Assembly (NCBI RefSeq): GCF_004359215.1
Contig: NC_090611.1
Location: 360,902-424,901, forward strand
Length of the DNA stretch: 64,000 nucleotides
Reading direction: 5' to 3'
Source: Bremia lactucae
Lineage: Eukaryota; Oomycota; Peronosporomycetes; Peronosporales; Peronosporaceae
The position numbers were made by a program, and so were the translations under genes. This document shows positions 32,001 through 43,386 of the stretch, piece after piece (positions within the stretch are counted from its first letter, which is position 1; each line of letters begins with the position of its first letter). The notes beneath the pieces were generated by a model. That model did no database searches. It was given only the letters and a program-made list of their open reading frames with translations, and was not told the DNA's origin.

Positions 32001-32896
32001 GGACAGAGATATTGACAAGCTATTTTGGTTCAGAATGCGTATTGCATGTGTTGCAAGTCGTGCAGCTTGAAAATCCTTTTCAACTAGTTCGCATTCTCGT
32101 TGCAGTAGATATGACAGAGATACCAGATACTGCGTTTACAACGAATACCGACCACGTTATCCAAAAAGAAGTCATAGCAACGAGGAAAATACTGGACGAG
32201 CTTCGAGGGAAATTAAGCGGATCTAGACCTGGCAACGGCAGTGACAATGAAGATGTCGAGCACCTAGCAGATCTGATAGAATCCATGTCGTTTCGAGAAG
32301 CTCTGGTTCGTCGCTTAAATCGTACGAATCAAACGTGGGCGTTGGCATATGAAATGGTCAACATATCGATGGTCAAGCCACTGTTTCATTCAACTCGAGC
32401 ACTAGCGTGTGAACGCGGAACATTTTTCTCAATTACAGAAAGTTGGAATGGAAATGATAGAGTGTGTGTACCATGTCCCGCCGGCTCTTTTTCCAACGTA
32501 CGCGGGGCTTTAAAATGCAAACCAAGTCCTCGAGGAACTTTTGTATACAAACAAGGAATGGCAACATTTGAGTCATGCCCACTTGGTGCCGACGCAAAAT
32601 CAGGCGCAACATCTTGCGTGCAGTGCTCGTGGTTGACTTACGAGTGCAATGGGTTTTGGCAAGACCTAATCATTACTGCTTGCGCGGTAGCAGTGCTCTT
32701 GCGTATGTTTTATCAAAAATGCCGTGCGCTGTGCGTAGGTGACAAAGCTGCGCAGCAGCAAGACGAAAGTGTGGCATTAATGACAACTGTGCGTACTCAT
32801 GGCCGTTCCTTGGAGGGTGTACGATACTCGCCAATGGTAGGATTTGTTGGATATGTATGTAGAAGGGTCTATCCCTTGTCTAACGCTTGCATCTGA
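29016..32896 (+). CDS. LRR / cysteine-rich (GCC2-GCC3) surface receptor, nine exons
   Basis: Exons: 29016-29617, 29674-29817, 29886-29957, 30019-30090, 30157-30225, 30280-30384, 30446-30514, 30578-30631 and 30682-32896. The eight introns of 50-68 bp are all GT-AG and all phase 2, and the product is 1133 residues. A signal peptide (1-22) precedes a Cys-containing cap, then eight or so LRRs of plant type: LHLSGNRLFGDFP, INLSSNNL, LDISNNKF, INVSYNAF, LDLSHNSLTGKIP, VDVSHNMLTGDLP, NIGKNDFTGIAP. From about 410 to 790 comes a run of ephrin-receptor-like GCC2/GCC3 modules (CPPGS, CPAGTFSTSDGA, CNPGKFSAQPGT, CPAGTYVNTKGEAE), then a Cys-poor region and another module near 1000. A single membrane span (about 1057-1075, LIITACAVAVLL) is followed by a tail of about 55 residues with no kinase. 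It is a type I membrane protein, probably a surface receptor or adhesion protein; the ligand is unknown. A further 3' exon with a kinase cannot be excluded, but none is seen before 33450. Confidence 0.85.
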
Positions 32897-33449
32897 GTTA
32901 TTTAGGGCATCATTTCAGCCGATGCGATGTTTGGCAGCAGTTCTGAGACGAACTGCCAGCTGTAACACGTGAAACGTCCAGTATTCAGAGAAGACAATTT
33001 GCTGCTGCAGAGTAAAAAGAGTTGCTGTGCAGAGGTGAGAAAATGGTCTTTGAGGTTTGTGCTGTGCTACTGCGGAGATAAGTATCGACACGATCGCAAA
33101 TGGCTGCCCTGTTTTGCCCATCATAGCAAATCTTTCTATGGACACAAATGGCTTGTATGTATTATGTAACAAAGAAGTAAATGACTTTGTAGTGAAATGT
33201 TGTGATCTCTTTATCTGATCTGGACTCAGACCTTTCGTGCGGGAAAAACACTTCTCAGTATCTAGCAAGAGAAAAGGCATCCCATGCAGGGGTTGCAAAC
33301 TGTTCGCAACGATGACGGTCACTTCACTTGATCTTACTATTCGCGGAACGGGGTAGGTTTACAATATGTCAACCGCATTCTGAATCTGAAACTTCCCCCC
33401 TTCCTTCACTTCCACCAACCTCAGTCGGGGAATTGGCAAAAGAAGCAGA
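32897..33449. other. Intergenic stretch, no gene seen
   Basis: The 553 bp between the receptor and the coiled-coil gene contain no frame that I can support. The last 100 bp include a CT-rich tract (CTTCCCCCCTTCCTTCACTTCC at about 33392) that may belong to the promoter of the next gene. Confidence 0.4.
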
Positions 33450-34146
33450 ATGTTGGGCACTCAAGCGTCAGGTAGTGGCAATTGGGGTTCTTCGTTTGGC
33501 CAGCGCACAGACATGGATAGCGTGCCGCTATTTGAGCGCGAACATAGGAACGACAGCCAACTGGTGCAGCGTCTGCAAAACGAGCTGGCGGACGCCAAGC
33601 GCTTCGTGGAGGCGCAGGCTCGGCGCCAGAATGATCTCGAATATGTAAACGAGGACTTGGAGCGCCGTCTTGAGCAGGAGGCATTCGATCGTATTACTCT
33701 GGACGCTCAGAAAGCCGAGGATGAAAAGTAAGAGATTTTTTCAATTATTTGGTGAATTTTAGATTTTTAATCTTAAATGTTTCAACAGACGATGGCAGCA
33801 AGAGAAGGCATTGCTGCAAGAGCAACTTAAGCAGTGGGAAGCTCGGTTTGAGGAAGAGACGCGCCGTCGTGTTATGGCCGAGGAAAGGCTTCGTCGTGCA
33901 GAGAAGGAGCTTTATCGTATGCACCAGAAGAAGTATGACATTGAGAAGCAGGTTCGGCGTGAAGAAAACGAGAAGCGCAAGCATGAGGCAGTCATAGTGC
34001 GTAGTTTGCAGTCGGACTCGCAGCGTGCACAGCAGATTGCAGCTAATGGCTTCATGGACCCAACAGTGAATCCTAGGGATGTGAAGCCAGCAACAGTCCG
34101 CACTCGGCAGGCGCTGTCTTCTGCAATGGACTTTTTGGGAGTTTGA
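33450..34146 (+). CDS. Coiled-coil protein of unknown function, two exons
   Basis: Exons 33450-33727 and 33789-34146, with a 61-bp GT-AG intron in phase 2 (GTAAGA to CAACAG), give 211 residues. After a short Gly/Ser-rich N-terminus, residues about 30-165 are an almost continuous coiled coil (LVQRLQNELADAKRFVEAQ, LEYVNEDLERRLEQEAFDR, EEETRRRVMAEERLRRAEKEL). The C-terminal 40 residues are less charged and end AMDFLGV. The ATG at 33450 is the first in frame. I do not recognise a family; centrosomal or trafficking scaffolds have this look, but that is not evidence of function. Confidence 0.72.
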
Positions 34147-35615
34147 AGAAGCCATTTATATTATATTGCAGTGGCCTCCTTCAATGAGGCAGTTAATTTT
34201 TGCCTCGATGTTGTTGCGCTCGCTTAGTCACGATAAATCGTCGCGCTCTCGTCGATTCTCTTTGGTCCACAGGCTGGTTAATGCAGCAAAGCTGCCGGGG
34301 ATCTCCATTGGAGATCTGGCCTTAAAAGATAGAGTAGTAGCGATGATTGTAGGAGCGCATCGCAAGGTGGCGCGTGTACAATATGAGCAGGACAGCACGG
34401 GAATGTCGCCAACTTTACAAATTTTAAATTTTGCTTTGCTGGTTGTGATACGTCTTAAATATTGCAATTCTCATGAGATCATGCTCTTAGCAAATGCGCA
34501 GAAAACTAAACTTTGACTTAGAGCAACACTTAACTTCTAAATACGCAATTTTAGGCGTGTCGTGTAGATAAATATTCAGTTGACAATCTTAGCGTTTCAG
34601 TAAAGAAGTATTTCTTTCAGCCAGAGTCTACATGACCCGGGACTTGTCACAATCTTGGAAGCAAAACGCAGGATATAACGAGGAAGTGTGCAATACAAAA
34701 TTTAGTTGTATTTATTATCAATAAGAAATGACTGTTTTTGGAATTTTTTTAAAGGTGCGACTACTGCCACAGACATTAACGTTTTGACAAAACACCTCTG
34801 ATTGGCTTATCGGTTTAAACTGATATGATTAGGTGATAGGGTGCTATTATTGATTTTACGTAATTATACATCATAAAATTTCGTGTTGTTGAAACTGGTT
34901 TTTGCCATCACGTTCACTATGGCGGACACAGTTTTGGGAGCTTAGAATACGGACATGAAGCAGACGCAGCGCGCGCTTTCCCGTATTGCATGTTCTGCAT
35001 CCGCAGCCCCGCGCGCTGATCTTGGGTGAAGTTATCACGCGAGACGTCGTGTACACACTTCTTCATGCCTGCCGACGTCGACCAGCAAAAGCGGCCTCTT
35101 GACGCCTATGACATGCTCAACAGTGCTTCCTCTCTCGATTGACCCATGCACCAAAGTATTTCTATCAACTGTATTATTTTGTAAGTTGTCGCCACGTAAA
35201 GAAGCGACGGTGTGCACCACATTTACACATTAAACGGGCTTTCATTATCTTAGACGTGTGCGGATCTTGCTGATAGATAAAAAAATCGCCATCAAGACGT
35301 GACGGTGCTGCATATCAGTCGGCCATTTGAAGGTGGTCTTGAAATGCGATCTTAGCAAGATTGACGTAGTGACGTTGCGCAAGTATACCGCGATTGTACG
35401 TGCGTCCCGGAAAATGAGCTCGCGATTCATCAACTCGATGCAACAATGCCAAGTGCGATTTCATTCGATGCCTTTTCCATGGCTTCATGAGAATCGCAAA
35501 TACCTTAAACGAGTCTGATTGGTGGGAGCAAGTGAAAAATTGAAGTAATTTACATCTAAAAATAAAAATCAAAAGCTCTTGATCTAAAAATGATCCTTGC
35601 ACTCCTAAGGCTTGC
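34147..35615. other. Intergenic stretch, no supported gene
   Basis: A 116-codon frame at 34166-34516 begins with TTG, and its residues show no domain or bias I trust. The rest has only short frames. The block ends where LTR-E begins at 35616. Confidence 0.4.
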
Positions 35616-35641
35616 TGTAACGGGGAACCCTTTGCTAGTAC

Positions 35642-35824
35642 TGTTGGAATCGAAGGCTACACTTATGTAACCGCAGTTTCAATAGCGGTTCGGCCGACCC
35701 TCTTAGGATCTTAGGATGGGAAGCGCTGAATTGCACGGGTGGTTATAAGGAAGGATGCATGTAAGTAGTCAGCTAGAGAACTACTCACTTCTTAATACAC
35801 AACGGCATCCTCACACAACTATCA
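35642..35824 (+). repeat. Copia 5' LTR (183 bp)
   Basis: It starts TGTTGGAATCG and ends CAACTATCA. It aligns with the 183-bp copy at 40294-40476 without gaps and with about nine substitutions, roughly 95% identity by eye. Confidence 0.92.
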
Positions 35825-35828
35825 GGTT

Positions 35829-36940
35829 ATGAGCCCAACAATTCACACCGTTGCCGGGAGCGAAGCTCCAGACACTCCGAAAGCCATGGTCGACCAGGAA
35901 CAGGACGACGGCCAGTATGGATGTACAGATGAAGTCAAGAAGCCGGCTAAGCCGGTGGAAACGCAGGACAAACTCCTGGATCTCCTCAAGGGCGTTGCAG
36001 AACGCATGGAGCGCCTGGAGACGTCGCAGCAGCGACAGTAGGAGAAGGAGCGTTTCACGGGACGTGAATCAAGCGTGTTTGAGTCAGCCTTAGGACTCGG
36101 GAGGGCCATGGATCGGATGACGTTGGACCAGACGCCTCCACCACGGCACCAGCAGCCAATTTTATACCGTCTACGTATTGCGGCGTGAAGCAACGTGAGC
36201 ACGCTTTCGGGAATGCTGCGATGAAAGTGGAAATGGCCCATCACCTCAGCCAGAGCTGCCGCAGAACTACGTGCCGCATCCTGTCTATTAGCAGCCTGTC
36301 GGAGCACCCACTATGCCTCAGGGCGCGCATGCACATGTAAACAACATTCCACGTGTTCCAGATACTCGTCAGCGTAAGCTCGGGGTACACCATTTCAATG
36401 GCAAAGAGCTCTACCAGGGACTTGGCAGCGGTTTTTTATCGTGGGGAAAAAAGTTTGTACGGCAAATCCAGTTCGCGGAACGTGCGTGCGGATTTCAATG
36501 GACAAAGGAAGTGAAGGTGGATATCCTCGGACACCATCTCGCCGGAGTGGCGGAGAGGTACTACAATCAACAAGTTGAGGCCTGGTGGTTGGAGGAGCCT
36601 ACACTAGAGCACGCCATGAAGCGCTTGCTGCATACCTTTGCAACCAAGATTACTCCTGCGCAGTGTATGAAGATGTTCACGGCCCCGAAGTGCGTGAAAC
36701 GTAGTTGGACGGAGCACTACCTATACTTGGAAGCGGTCAGCGAAGCGTGTGGTGGCGCGGACAATTTGTGCTGGACAACATTGTGCACTATGCAGATCCA
36801 GCGATGCGTGTATCGATGTTATCGCGGCTTGCTTTGGGACGGATTACTTGCGCCAAGCGGAAGAACTGGCGCATTTCGCCCCATCAACGGAGATCGAGCT
36901 TCGCGGGAAACAACTCGGGCGTGACGTTGTAACTGACGTT
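35829..36940 (+). pseudogene. Copia gag (frameshifted)
   Basis: The first frame (35829-36041) begins MSPTIHTVAGSEA four bases after the LTR and ends in a helix rich in Glu and Arg, LLKGVAERMERLETSQQRQ, at a stop. The capsid-like part continues in another frame from about 36313: VHHFNGKELYQGLGSGFLSW and VAERYYNQQVEAWW. At least two frameshifts separate it from the zinc knuckle. Gag would form the particle shell. Confidence 0.75.
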
Positions 36941-37297
36941 CACGAAGGAAAGGTGAACACGCGGAAGTGCTTTAGATGTAGCCAACAAGGGCATCTAAAA
37001 GCGGCGTGCAAGGGAAAGAAAATGGAAAGGAGCCAGGGTGGTGATGTGGATTTTGTACTCACTATAGGCGATGAAGCAGCAGAAAAGGGACTGTGGATCT
37101 GGGATACGGGGTCCAGTCGTCATCTGGTAATTGATGAGCAGCTGCTGGAAAGTCCGGATGACTTTGAAAGTCAGTGCGTGGCCGCGGACGGCGGAGCACT
37201 GCGAGTGACCAAACGTGGCAGCGTGATGCTGACAACTACTGTTTGGGAAGAAAGATTAAAGTGCGACTGCTGGACGTGCAGTACGCAGAGAATTTGA
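36940..37297 (+). pseudogene. Copia nucleocapsid zinc knuckle and protease
   Basis: CFRCSQQGHLKAAC fits the CX2CX4HX4C zinc knuckle of copia nucleocapsid. About 35 residues later WIWDTGSSRHL holds the DTGS active site of the aspartic protease. The frame is lost at 37297. Confidence 0.82.
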
Positions 37298-37457
37298 AGA
37301 GGAACATTATCTCCTACGGCATTTTGGAAAAAAGGGGTTTAAGATTGAGTATATAGGCTCGCACCGCGTAATTGCACCTATGGCTGGAGGACCCGCAGTT
37401 TTTAAGGTGAAGAGACGCAACAATGTACTGATGATTCGTGTAGACGGATAAATTAAT

Positions 37458-38147
37458 GTGAGGAACGCGAGGAACGTGCTGTTGTCGGTGCTGGCGAAAG
37501 ACCAGGACGATGTCGGATCAGACGTACAGACAGGAGCATTAATGAACTTTCATCGTCGACTAGGGCACCTGAACTACGACATCATACTCAAGATGGCTGA
37601 GGCCCCGACTTCTGGAATTCGTCTAACTGATGAGAAGCGTGCTAATTGTCTGGCCTGTGCTCAGGGGAAGCAGACCAAGAATTTGAAAGCTCGGGAAGAT
37701 AGTGGCGGAAATTCGCCTATAGACGTCATCGGGGGCGTAATCTGCTCGGACCTGAAAGGTCCCATGACTCCGCGCGATAGACTGGGAAATCGGTACATGA
37801 TCAACTTCATCGATCATTGCACAAACTACTGCAGTGTCTTCTTGACTAAGACTAAAGACGCGGCGGCACAAAAGTATAAGCACTTTATGGCTTTCTTTGA
37901 AAGGCGTTCTAATGTCCGTATTTACGTACTGCATACGGACGGCGGAGGAGAATACCAGACACTTGACTTGTTTTGTAAGGATACCGGTATCGCAAGGCAA
38001 ATAAGCGAACCAAGAAATCAAGCAAGCAACGGTAAGGCTGAGAGAATGCACCGTACTGTAGTGAACATGGTACGCAGCATGCTGTTTGCGTGTGGTCTGC
38101 CGTTGAGTTTCTGGGGGACGCTGGTGAGTGCGCAGCTTACATTCTGA
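37458..38147 (+). pseudogene. Copia integrase
   Basis: In 229 codons the frame has the zinc-binding HHCC module (FHRRLGHLNY and CLACAQGK) and the DDE core. The catalytic residues are visible in SDLKGPMTP, LHTDGGGEY and NGKAERMHRT. The frame stops inside the C-terminal part; 38090 onward continues in another frame. The enzyme would insert the cDNA into the genome. Confidence 0.85.
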
Positions 38148-38559
38148 ACAGGAGTCCCAGTAAAGTAACCCGGGAAGTAAGTCACCGCTGCATATGTTCA
38201 CGAAGAATACTTCCGATTTGGGTGACATTCTGGTGTTTGGATCACCGTGCACTGTGCACAGAGACGCAAAACAAGTCCTTAGGCGAGCGCGGCAAGCCCG
38301 CACTAATCATTGGTCGGAGCGACGAGATGAAGGGATACAGAGTATACGTCCCGAAAGACAAAGTGGTAATCGTTACACAGCATGTCACGAACGTGGAGAC
38401 TCTCATGAACGTGCAGAATGAGCAGTTGAGACGCGTACACCTCGAAGACTCGGAGGAGGCGAAATATGATGCCGAAGGCGCGGCTGCCGGTGGTGAAATG
38501 ACGACTCGGAAGAAGAAACCCAAAAAGACGAGCAGCTGGACGCGAGAAAGACATCAGAC

Positions 38560-39904
38560 GAGGTCAGCGTCCAAAAAGGAACCTGCTACCGCAGTACAGC
38601 CATCAGCCAATGAGAATCTGGGAGGTCCCGCCCCGGACATAGTGACCAGTGTACGGAAGCCGGACCCGAAAAACTACGGGCAAGCTATGAAGAGCGGATT
38701 AAAGGTAAAGTGCGCCGTGGCGATGCTCAACGAGCTGACGGTACTTATAGAGAATGGAGTATGGACATTAACATTACTGACCACACCGATTGGGAGTCAC
38801 GTACTGCATACAAAGTGGGTGTTCAAGACTAAAATGGACGCCGACGGAGCTATTGAACGTTACAAGGCCAGGCTCATGGCCTGTGGTAACGTGCAGTTGT
38901 TTGGTGTAGATTACAGTCCGACTTTCGCAGCAGTGATGGAATTGAGCACCGTAAAGGTGGTCTTGATACTCGCGAGGTGATGGCGCGTGCCCGCTAGACA
39001 CGGCGATATTCCTAAGGCCTACCTGAAGGCAGAGAAGAAAAAGCACTTGGAAATTTATCTGGCGATCCCGAAGGAAATGGTAATTCCAAATGGTGTACTG
39101 ATTGCCATTTGGCGTAGACAGTTGCACTAAACGGGCACTCAGATTAAAAAATTCACTTTATGGCTTAAAGAAAATGGGGAGGCTATGGGGCCAATTGCAG
39201 CACGCTAAGCTCGTTGAAATTGGCTTTACGCGCGGATATGTGTCTATACGACAAGCGACAAGGAGGCGAGATGACTGCTGTAGGCGTCTACGTCGACGAC
39301 CTTCTGGTCATTGCGTTTAATGGCGGCTTAATGGAAGGTTTTTCGAAAAATGAGTGTTTTGTCCATCAAGGACCTAGGCGAAGTACGGAAATTCTTGGGA
39401 ATGCGTGTGACACACGACGAGTTGTGTAACTACACGCTAGATCAGCAGGCTGCTATCGAGGAGCTTCTGGAACAGTACGGTCTCGAGAGTGCTAATGGCG
39501 TGAGAACCCCGATTGGGGAAGAGGGCAACGAAGTAGAGCCTCAGGAAACGCAACTATTGCAGAATACGGGAAGTCGTGGAGAACCTACGATACGGCTTTT
39601 TCAGTCACTTGTGGGGAGTTTGCTATGGTTTGCCTGGTGCACGAGGCCCGACATTAGTTTCGCCGTCCACAAAGCGACACAACACAATCATCAGCCATCG
39701 ATGGCGGACTGGAAGATGGCGAAGCGAATAGCGAGGTATCTGAAGGCCACTAAGCGCCTCAAGCTTGATATGAGTATCAAGGAAACAAAGAAGACCCAGA
39801 TCAGTATTGAAAGTTTGAGTGATGCGGACTTCGCGGCAGACAAAAACGATAGGAAGTCTGTCACCGGCGGAGTAATCACGATGGACGGGGCGATTATCCA
39901 GTGA
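38560..39904 (+). pseudogene. Copia reverse transcriptase and RNase H
   Basis: Pieces in three frames cover HTKWVFKTKMDADGAIERYK and ARLMACG (38806-38890), the NSLYGLKK block near 39145, the catalytic VYVDDLLVI near 39290, and the connection and RNase H from 39350 (SIKDLGEVRKFLGMRVTH, RPDISFAVHKATQ, SDADFAADKNDRKS). Stops at 38978-38980 and 39902-39904 and frameshifts break the protein. Confidence 0.83.
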
Positions 39905-40293
39905 ATGTGCAAGAAACAGACTGGAGTCTCACTTTCTACAATGGCAGCAGAATTTACTTCTACTTCACACGTCGGTTGAGAGTAACTCGGACTGCGGGAG
40001 CTTTTGCGGGAGCTGCAATCCGAGGTAGCGGAGCCTATGCCAATGTTTATGAGCAACGAAGCTGCTATAAGGCTGCCGGAGTCAGAGGATAGCATGGTGA
40101 GCGCTAAGCATGTTGACATTCGGGTCAAATTCATTTGCGACTTTGCGAGAAAGGGCATACTAAAGCCCGAGTACGTGGATCACGCCTTACGATGGCAGAC
40201 CTTCTTACAAAGGCAATGCCGGCACCCAGGATGGCCGAGCTGCGCGAGATTTTTAAGTTATGGAAGGCTTAGGAGGCGAAGACCGAGGAGGAT

Positions 40294-40476
40294 TGTTGGG
40301 ATCGGAGGTTACACTAGTGTAACCGCAGTTTCAATCGCGGTTCGGCCGACCCTCTTAGGATCTTAGGATGGGAAGCGCTGAATTGCACGGGTGGTTATAA
40401 GGAAGGATGCATGTAAGTAGTTAGCTAGAGAACTACTCACTTCATAATACACAACGGCATCCTCACACAACTAACA
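40294..40476 (+). repeat. Copia 3' LTR (183 bp)
   Basis: It starts TGTTGGGATCG and ends CAACTAACA, matching the 5' LTR in length and almost all positions. Confidence 0.92.
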
Positions 40477-41315
40477 AGTGCTGACAACAGTACTAGTCAA
40501 GCTATACTGATTACAGTGAAGGTGGTGAGGATCGGTCACTTCACGTACACGACGTGCAGAGGATGATTACAGGTAGCTAAGTAGTCTTAGCTACCATAGG
40601 TTAGTTTCAAGGCTTTCAAATTGAAAACTAAAAGGAAAACTATAGATATACAACGTTTCTACGTAACGATCTTCTATCTACTACCGACTTTATAATATTA
40701 ATACCAAACTATGTACGGCGCCATGTTGTGCACCGCACAATTGTGTCTTATAACGAATGGCGGGGTTAATTTAAACTTAAATTAACCATTTATAGAACTA
40801 ATGTCTTATTTAAGGGTCTGTAGCCCAAAGGTCTAGACTAAGGCTTTGGAATAGAGAAAAGAAAAACTGTATTAATATATTTAATTTCTGCGTAACCATC
40901 TTCTATCTACTACTGAACTTATTATATTAATAATTAACTAAGTATTGCGTCTTGTTGCGCACCGCACAACCATGTCTTAAAACGATTGGCGGGGTCGATT
41001 TAGACCTAATCAATCCAACTATAGAGCCAATGTCTTATTGCATCAATATTACCAAATTTGGTAATATTGGAGCCATTAAGCCAAAATCAATAAAGATAAT
41101 AATTTTTTACTTCTTTATTGATTTCCTCTTATAAAAAATAATACTTATGAAACGAGGCACCCCGTTGCGTCATCCCCCCTAGCCAACAGTTACTATAGTG
41201 ACTGATGGAGGGTGACAGAAAGTACAATAATGTCATTCCCTGTAATTTTTGCATTATTGGTTTTAAATTAAGATACTGATTTTATTTTCATCAATTGATT
41301 TTGACCAAAATCAAC

Positions 41316-43386
41316 ATGGCGACAAATAAGTTTGTTCCAGTGGCCCCGTGTGGCTGCAAAGCTGGCAGCTGCACAGATCAGTGCAGCTGTTTGTAATGCA
41401 AATGTTTCCGTAGACTGCTGAAGCCATTGCAGGTGACGGTGACAAGTCACCTGCTACACCAATTGGAGGTGACTGGTCCAAGTCACCGTCATCGCCCGAC
41501 TCAGTTGCTACTGCGAAGGCCGCCGGATCACCCGGGGCCGAGTCCGTTAAGCCTTTGAGTTCTAACGTGACTACCAAAGAGGTGATGACAAGGTTGTTTA
41601 ACTCGTCTGACCTTTTTGGGAGGGAGTCATCATCAGATGACTCTATGGGCGACGACCATTCTGGTGGTGTAAGTATGCGTCACCAGGAACGAAGTGGTCG
41701 CGAAGGGAAGAGTGCAGCTGGTGGTGCTTGTTTGCATCACCAGGAAAGGAGTGATTTTAGGGATCGCTCCAAGATCCAAATTAACGTTAACGTTAACATG
41801 AGCCAACAGGAGAGGGACCACAATACGTTGCGGTTCGCTCCTGAAAAAAGGCCTTGGTTGCTCTTTAAGGATAAACTAATTCGTTGGTCTGGTATGACAA
41901 CGGTCGATATCATATTCTGTTATTTGACTCATCCAGGCTTCCCAAGCCTGGTGAGGATGAGACATAATCTTTTATCAGTGTCCTTTTCCGGCATCAGGGA
42001 TAGTTCTTTAAACGGGCAAAGGATGTCAATCCTTTGTTCCAAGCTTTAGCAGCCTTTGTACAGAATGTACAAAACATAGGCTGTAAGGTCTGGCTTGACA
42101 AGCTAAATGCTTTTCGTGAACGGTTTGAGAAACAGACCGTTATCGGTGCACTCTAAAGCTGCATCGTTTGGCCAATTTATTTTTTGCGCAACAAAGGAAT
42201 CAGATGATTGCAACGAGACCTTAATGACTTCAACATCAATTTCCCATTCCAATACTACCCCTACCCAACTGTGCGACCAGCGAGCCCGTCGGAGCCGACC
42301 CGCTGCCCAATACCGCGATCTGAGGTGCATGAATCTTTCCAAGGCGTCAACACACAAACACGTATTTTCGACTTCAACAACGAGGTCGGCGCGCCCTCCC
42401 GTCAACTGCTAGCCCGGATGCCGCCGCCTACATTCGCCGCAAGTGCGCTGACACCCGCCCCGTCCGCCGATGAAGTTTAGACGCTGTTCACCGTGCCGAA
42501 GCCTCTTTAAATCCGAGCATCGACGGGATAGGGTACGACATCTTCAAAAGATTTTTGCCCGAGTCGGAGATTCTTTGCCTCTCGTGGGGTAGACTCATGC
42601 CCATGCTATTTTAAGAGTGCAGGCCATGCCCTTAAGAAGGCATACTCCGTTACAGACCCTCATTGGTGGACACCCTACTCTTGTATGCTGCGGCAAGAGT
42701 TGAGAACCTCCATCCCTTTTCACGAGCGCGGGAAGCGCTCGTTCTTCGATGGACCTTTTGTCGAAGAGGATAGGTCTCGTCGTACCACAAGACGAGACCC
42801 GGAACGTCCAACATCAGTTGGGAACGAGGTTCCCAACGATCATGCGAGGGTAGATACCCTTGGCAACGAATGAGATAACTCGTTCGAACCCCCTTTACCC
42901 CACGGTAATTCGAAAAGCTTTCAACAAGAGAACGTTTCTCACCACCCGAATCCGTTAATGAATGTGGAGGGAGAGGAACATGGGTTCGCCTCGTTTGATG
43001 AATCCAATTCAACATCGCTATTTGGAGCACACCCTTTATTATTTGAGGGAGGATATTGATCACGAGCGATCCCGTCGCCGCGACTTAGCGGTGACGATTG
43101 ATAACGTTTCTTGTGACCAGTTGAGAAACTGTGCGGAGATTTCGACGGATCAACTGGCGAACGAAAGGACACATTAGTCTCTTCAAAACGAGGTGCTGAC
43201 AGCTCGTCAGAAGATGTCTTACTTGGAGGAAAGAGTGGATCGTCTGGTTTAAGAAAATCAGACTTTGGTCCGAGACAATAAGGCTTTGGCTCGGAGCCAT
43301 CAGGCTTTGACGGATGCCTTAAACCCTTCCGGTGTAATCCGGATCGGAAGAAGCCTCGTACTGATGGTACGGGCAGAGACGCCTAA
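41316..43386 (+). pseudogene. Antisense accessory ORF of chromovirus 2
   Basis: Opposite to pol, the plus strand encodes a broken protein parallel to the one at 17492-19189. The start MATNKFVPVA at 41316 is followed by an Ala-rich and then Ser/Asp/Pro-rich acidic region. Next are SSDLFGRESSSDDSMGDD (about 41598-41650), RFAPEKRPWLLFKDKL (41831-41878), GCKVWLDKL with FEKQTVIGA (about 42080-42155), DNSFEPPLPHG (42874 on) and a coiled coil (43000-43310: LQNEVLTARQKMSYLEERVD, ENQTLVRDNKALARSHQAL). The end RKKPRTDGTG precedes TAA at 43384-43386. Part of the frame (about 42650-43386) is antisense to the chromodomain and integrase end. The N-terminal half lies outside pol. No known domain is recognised. 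Confidence 0.68.

Larger units (their letters stand above)
35642..40476 (+). mobile_element. Ty1/copia LTR retrotransposon, full-length but decayed
   Basis: This 4.8-kb element has two 183-bp LTRs and, in order, gag, zinc knuckle, protease, integrase, reverse transcriptase and RNase H: the copia order with integrase before RT. The flanks are AGTAC on the left (35637-35641) and AGTGC on the right (40477-40481), a 5-bp target duplication with one mismatch. A purine-rich tract (GGCGAAGACCGAGGAGGA) precedes the 3' LTR. Several frameshifts and stops make it non-autonomous today. Confidence 0.93.
35616..41169 (-). repeat. LTR-E (3' LTR of chromovirus 2), split by the copia element
   Basis: TGTAACGGGGAACCC starts at 35616 and continues for 26 bp to 35641. 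After the copia element it resumes at 40477 and ends near 41169 at ACCCCGTTGCG. Removing the copia element leaves an LTR of about 720 bp with the usual TGTAACGGGG/CCCCGTT ends. On the pol strand it is preceded by the purine tract GGGGGGATGA (41170-41179). The right part contains an internal partial duplication (about 40630-40830 resembles 40885-41040). Confidence 0.75.

Noticed and set aside
34166..34516. 116-codon frame after the coiled-coil gene
   Set aside because: TTG start, no domain, probably 3' untranslated or intergenic sequence; it could be a missed exon but nothing supports that.
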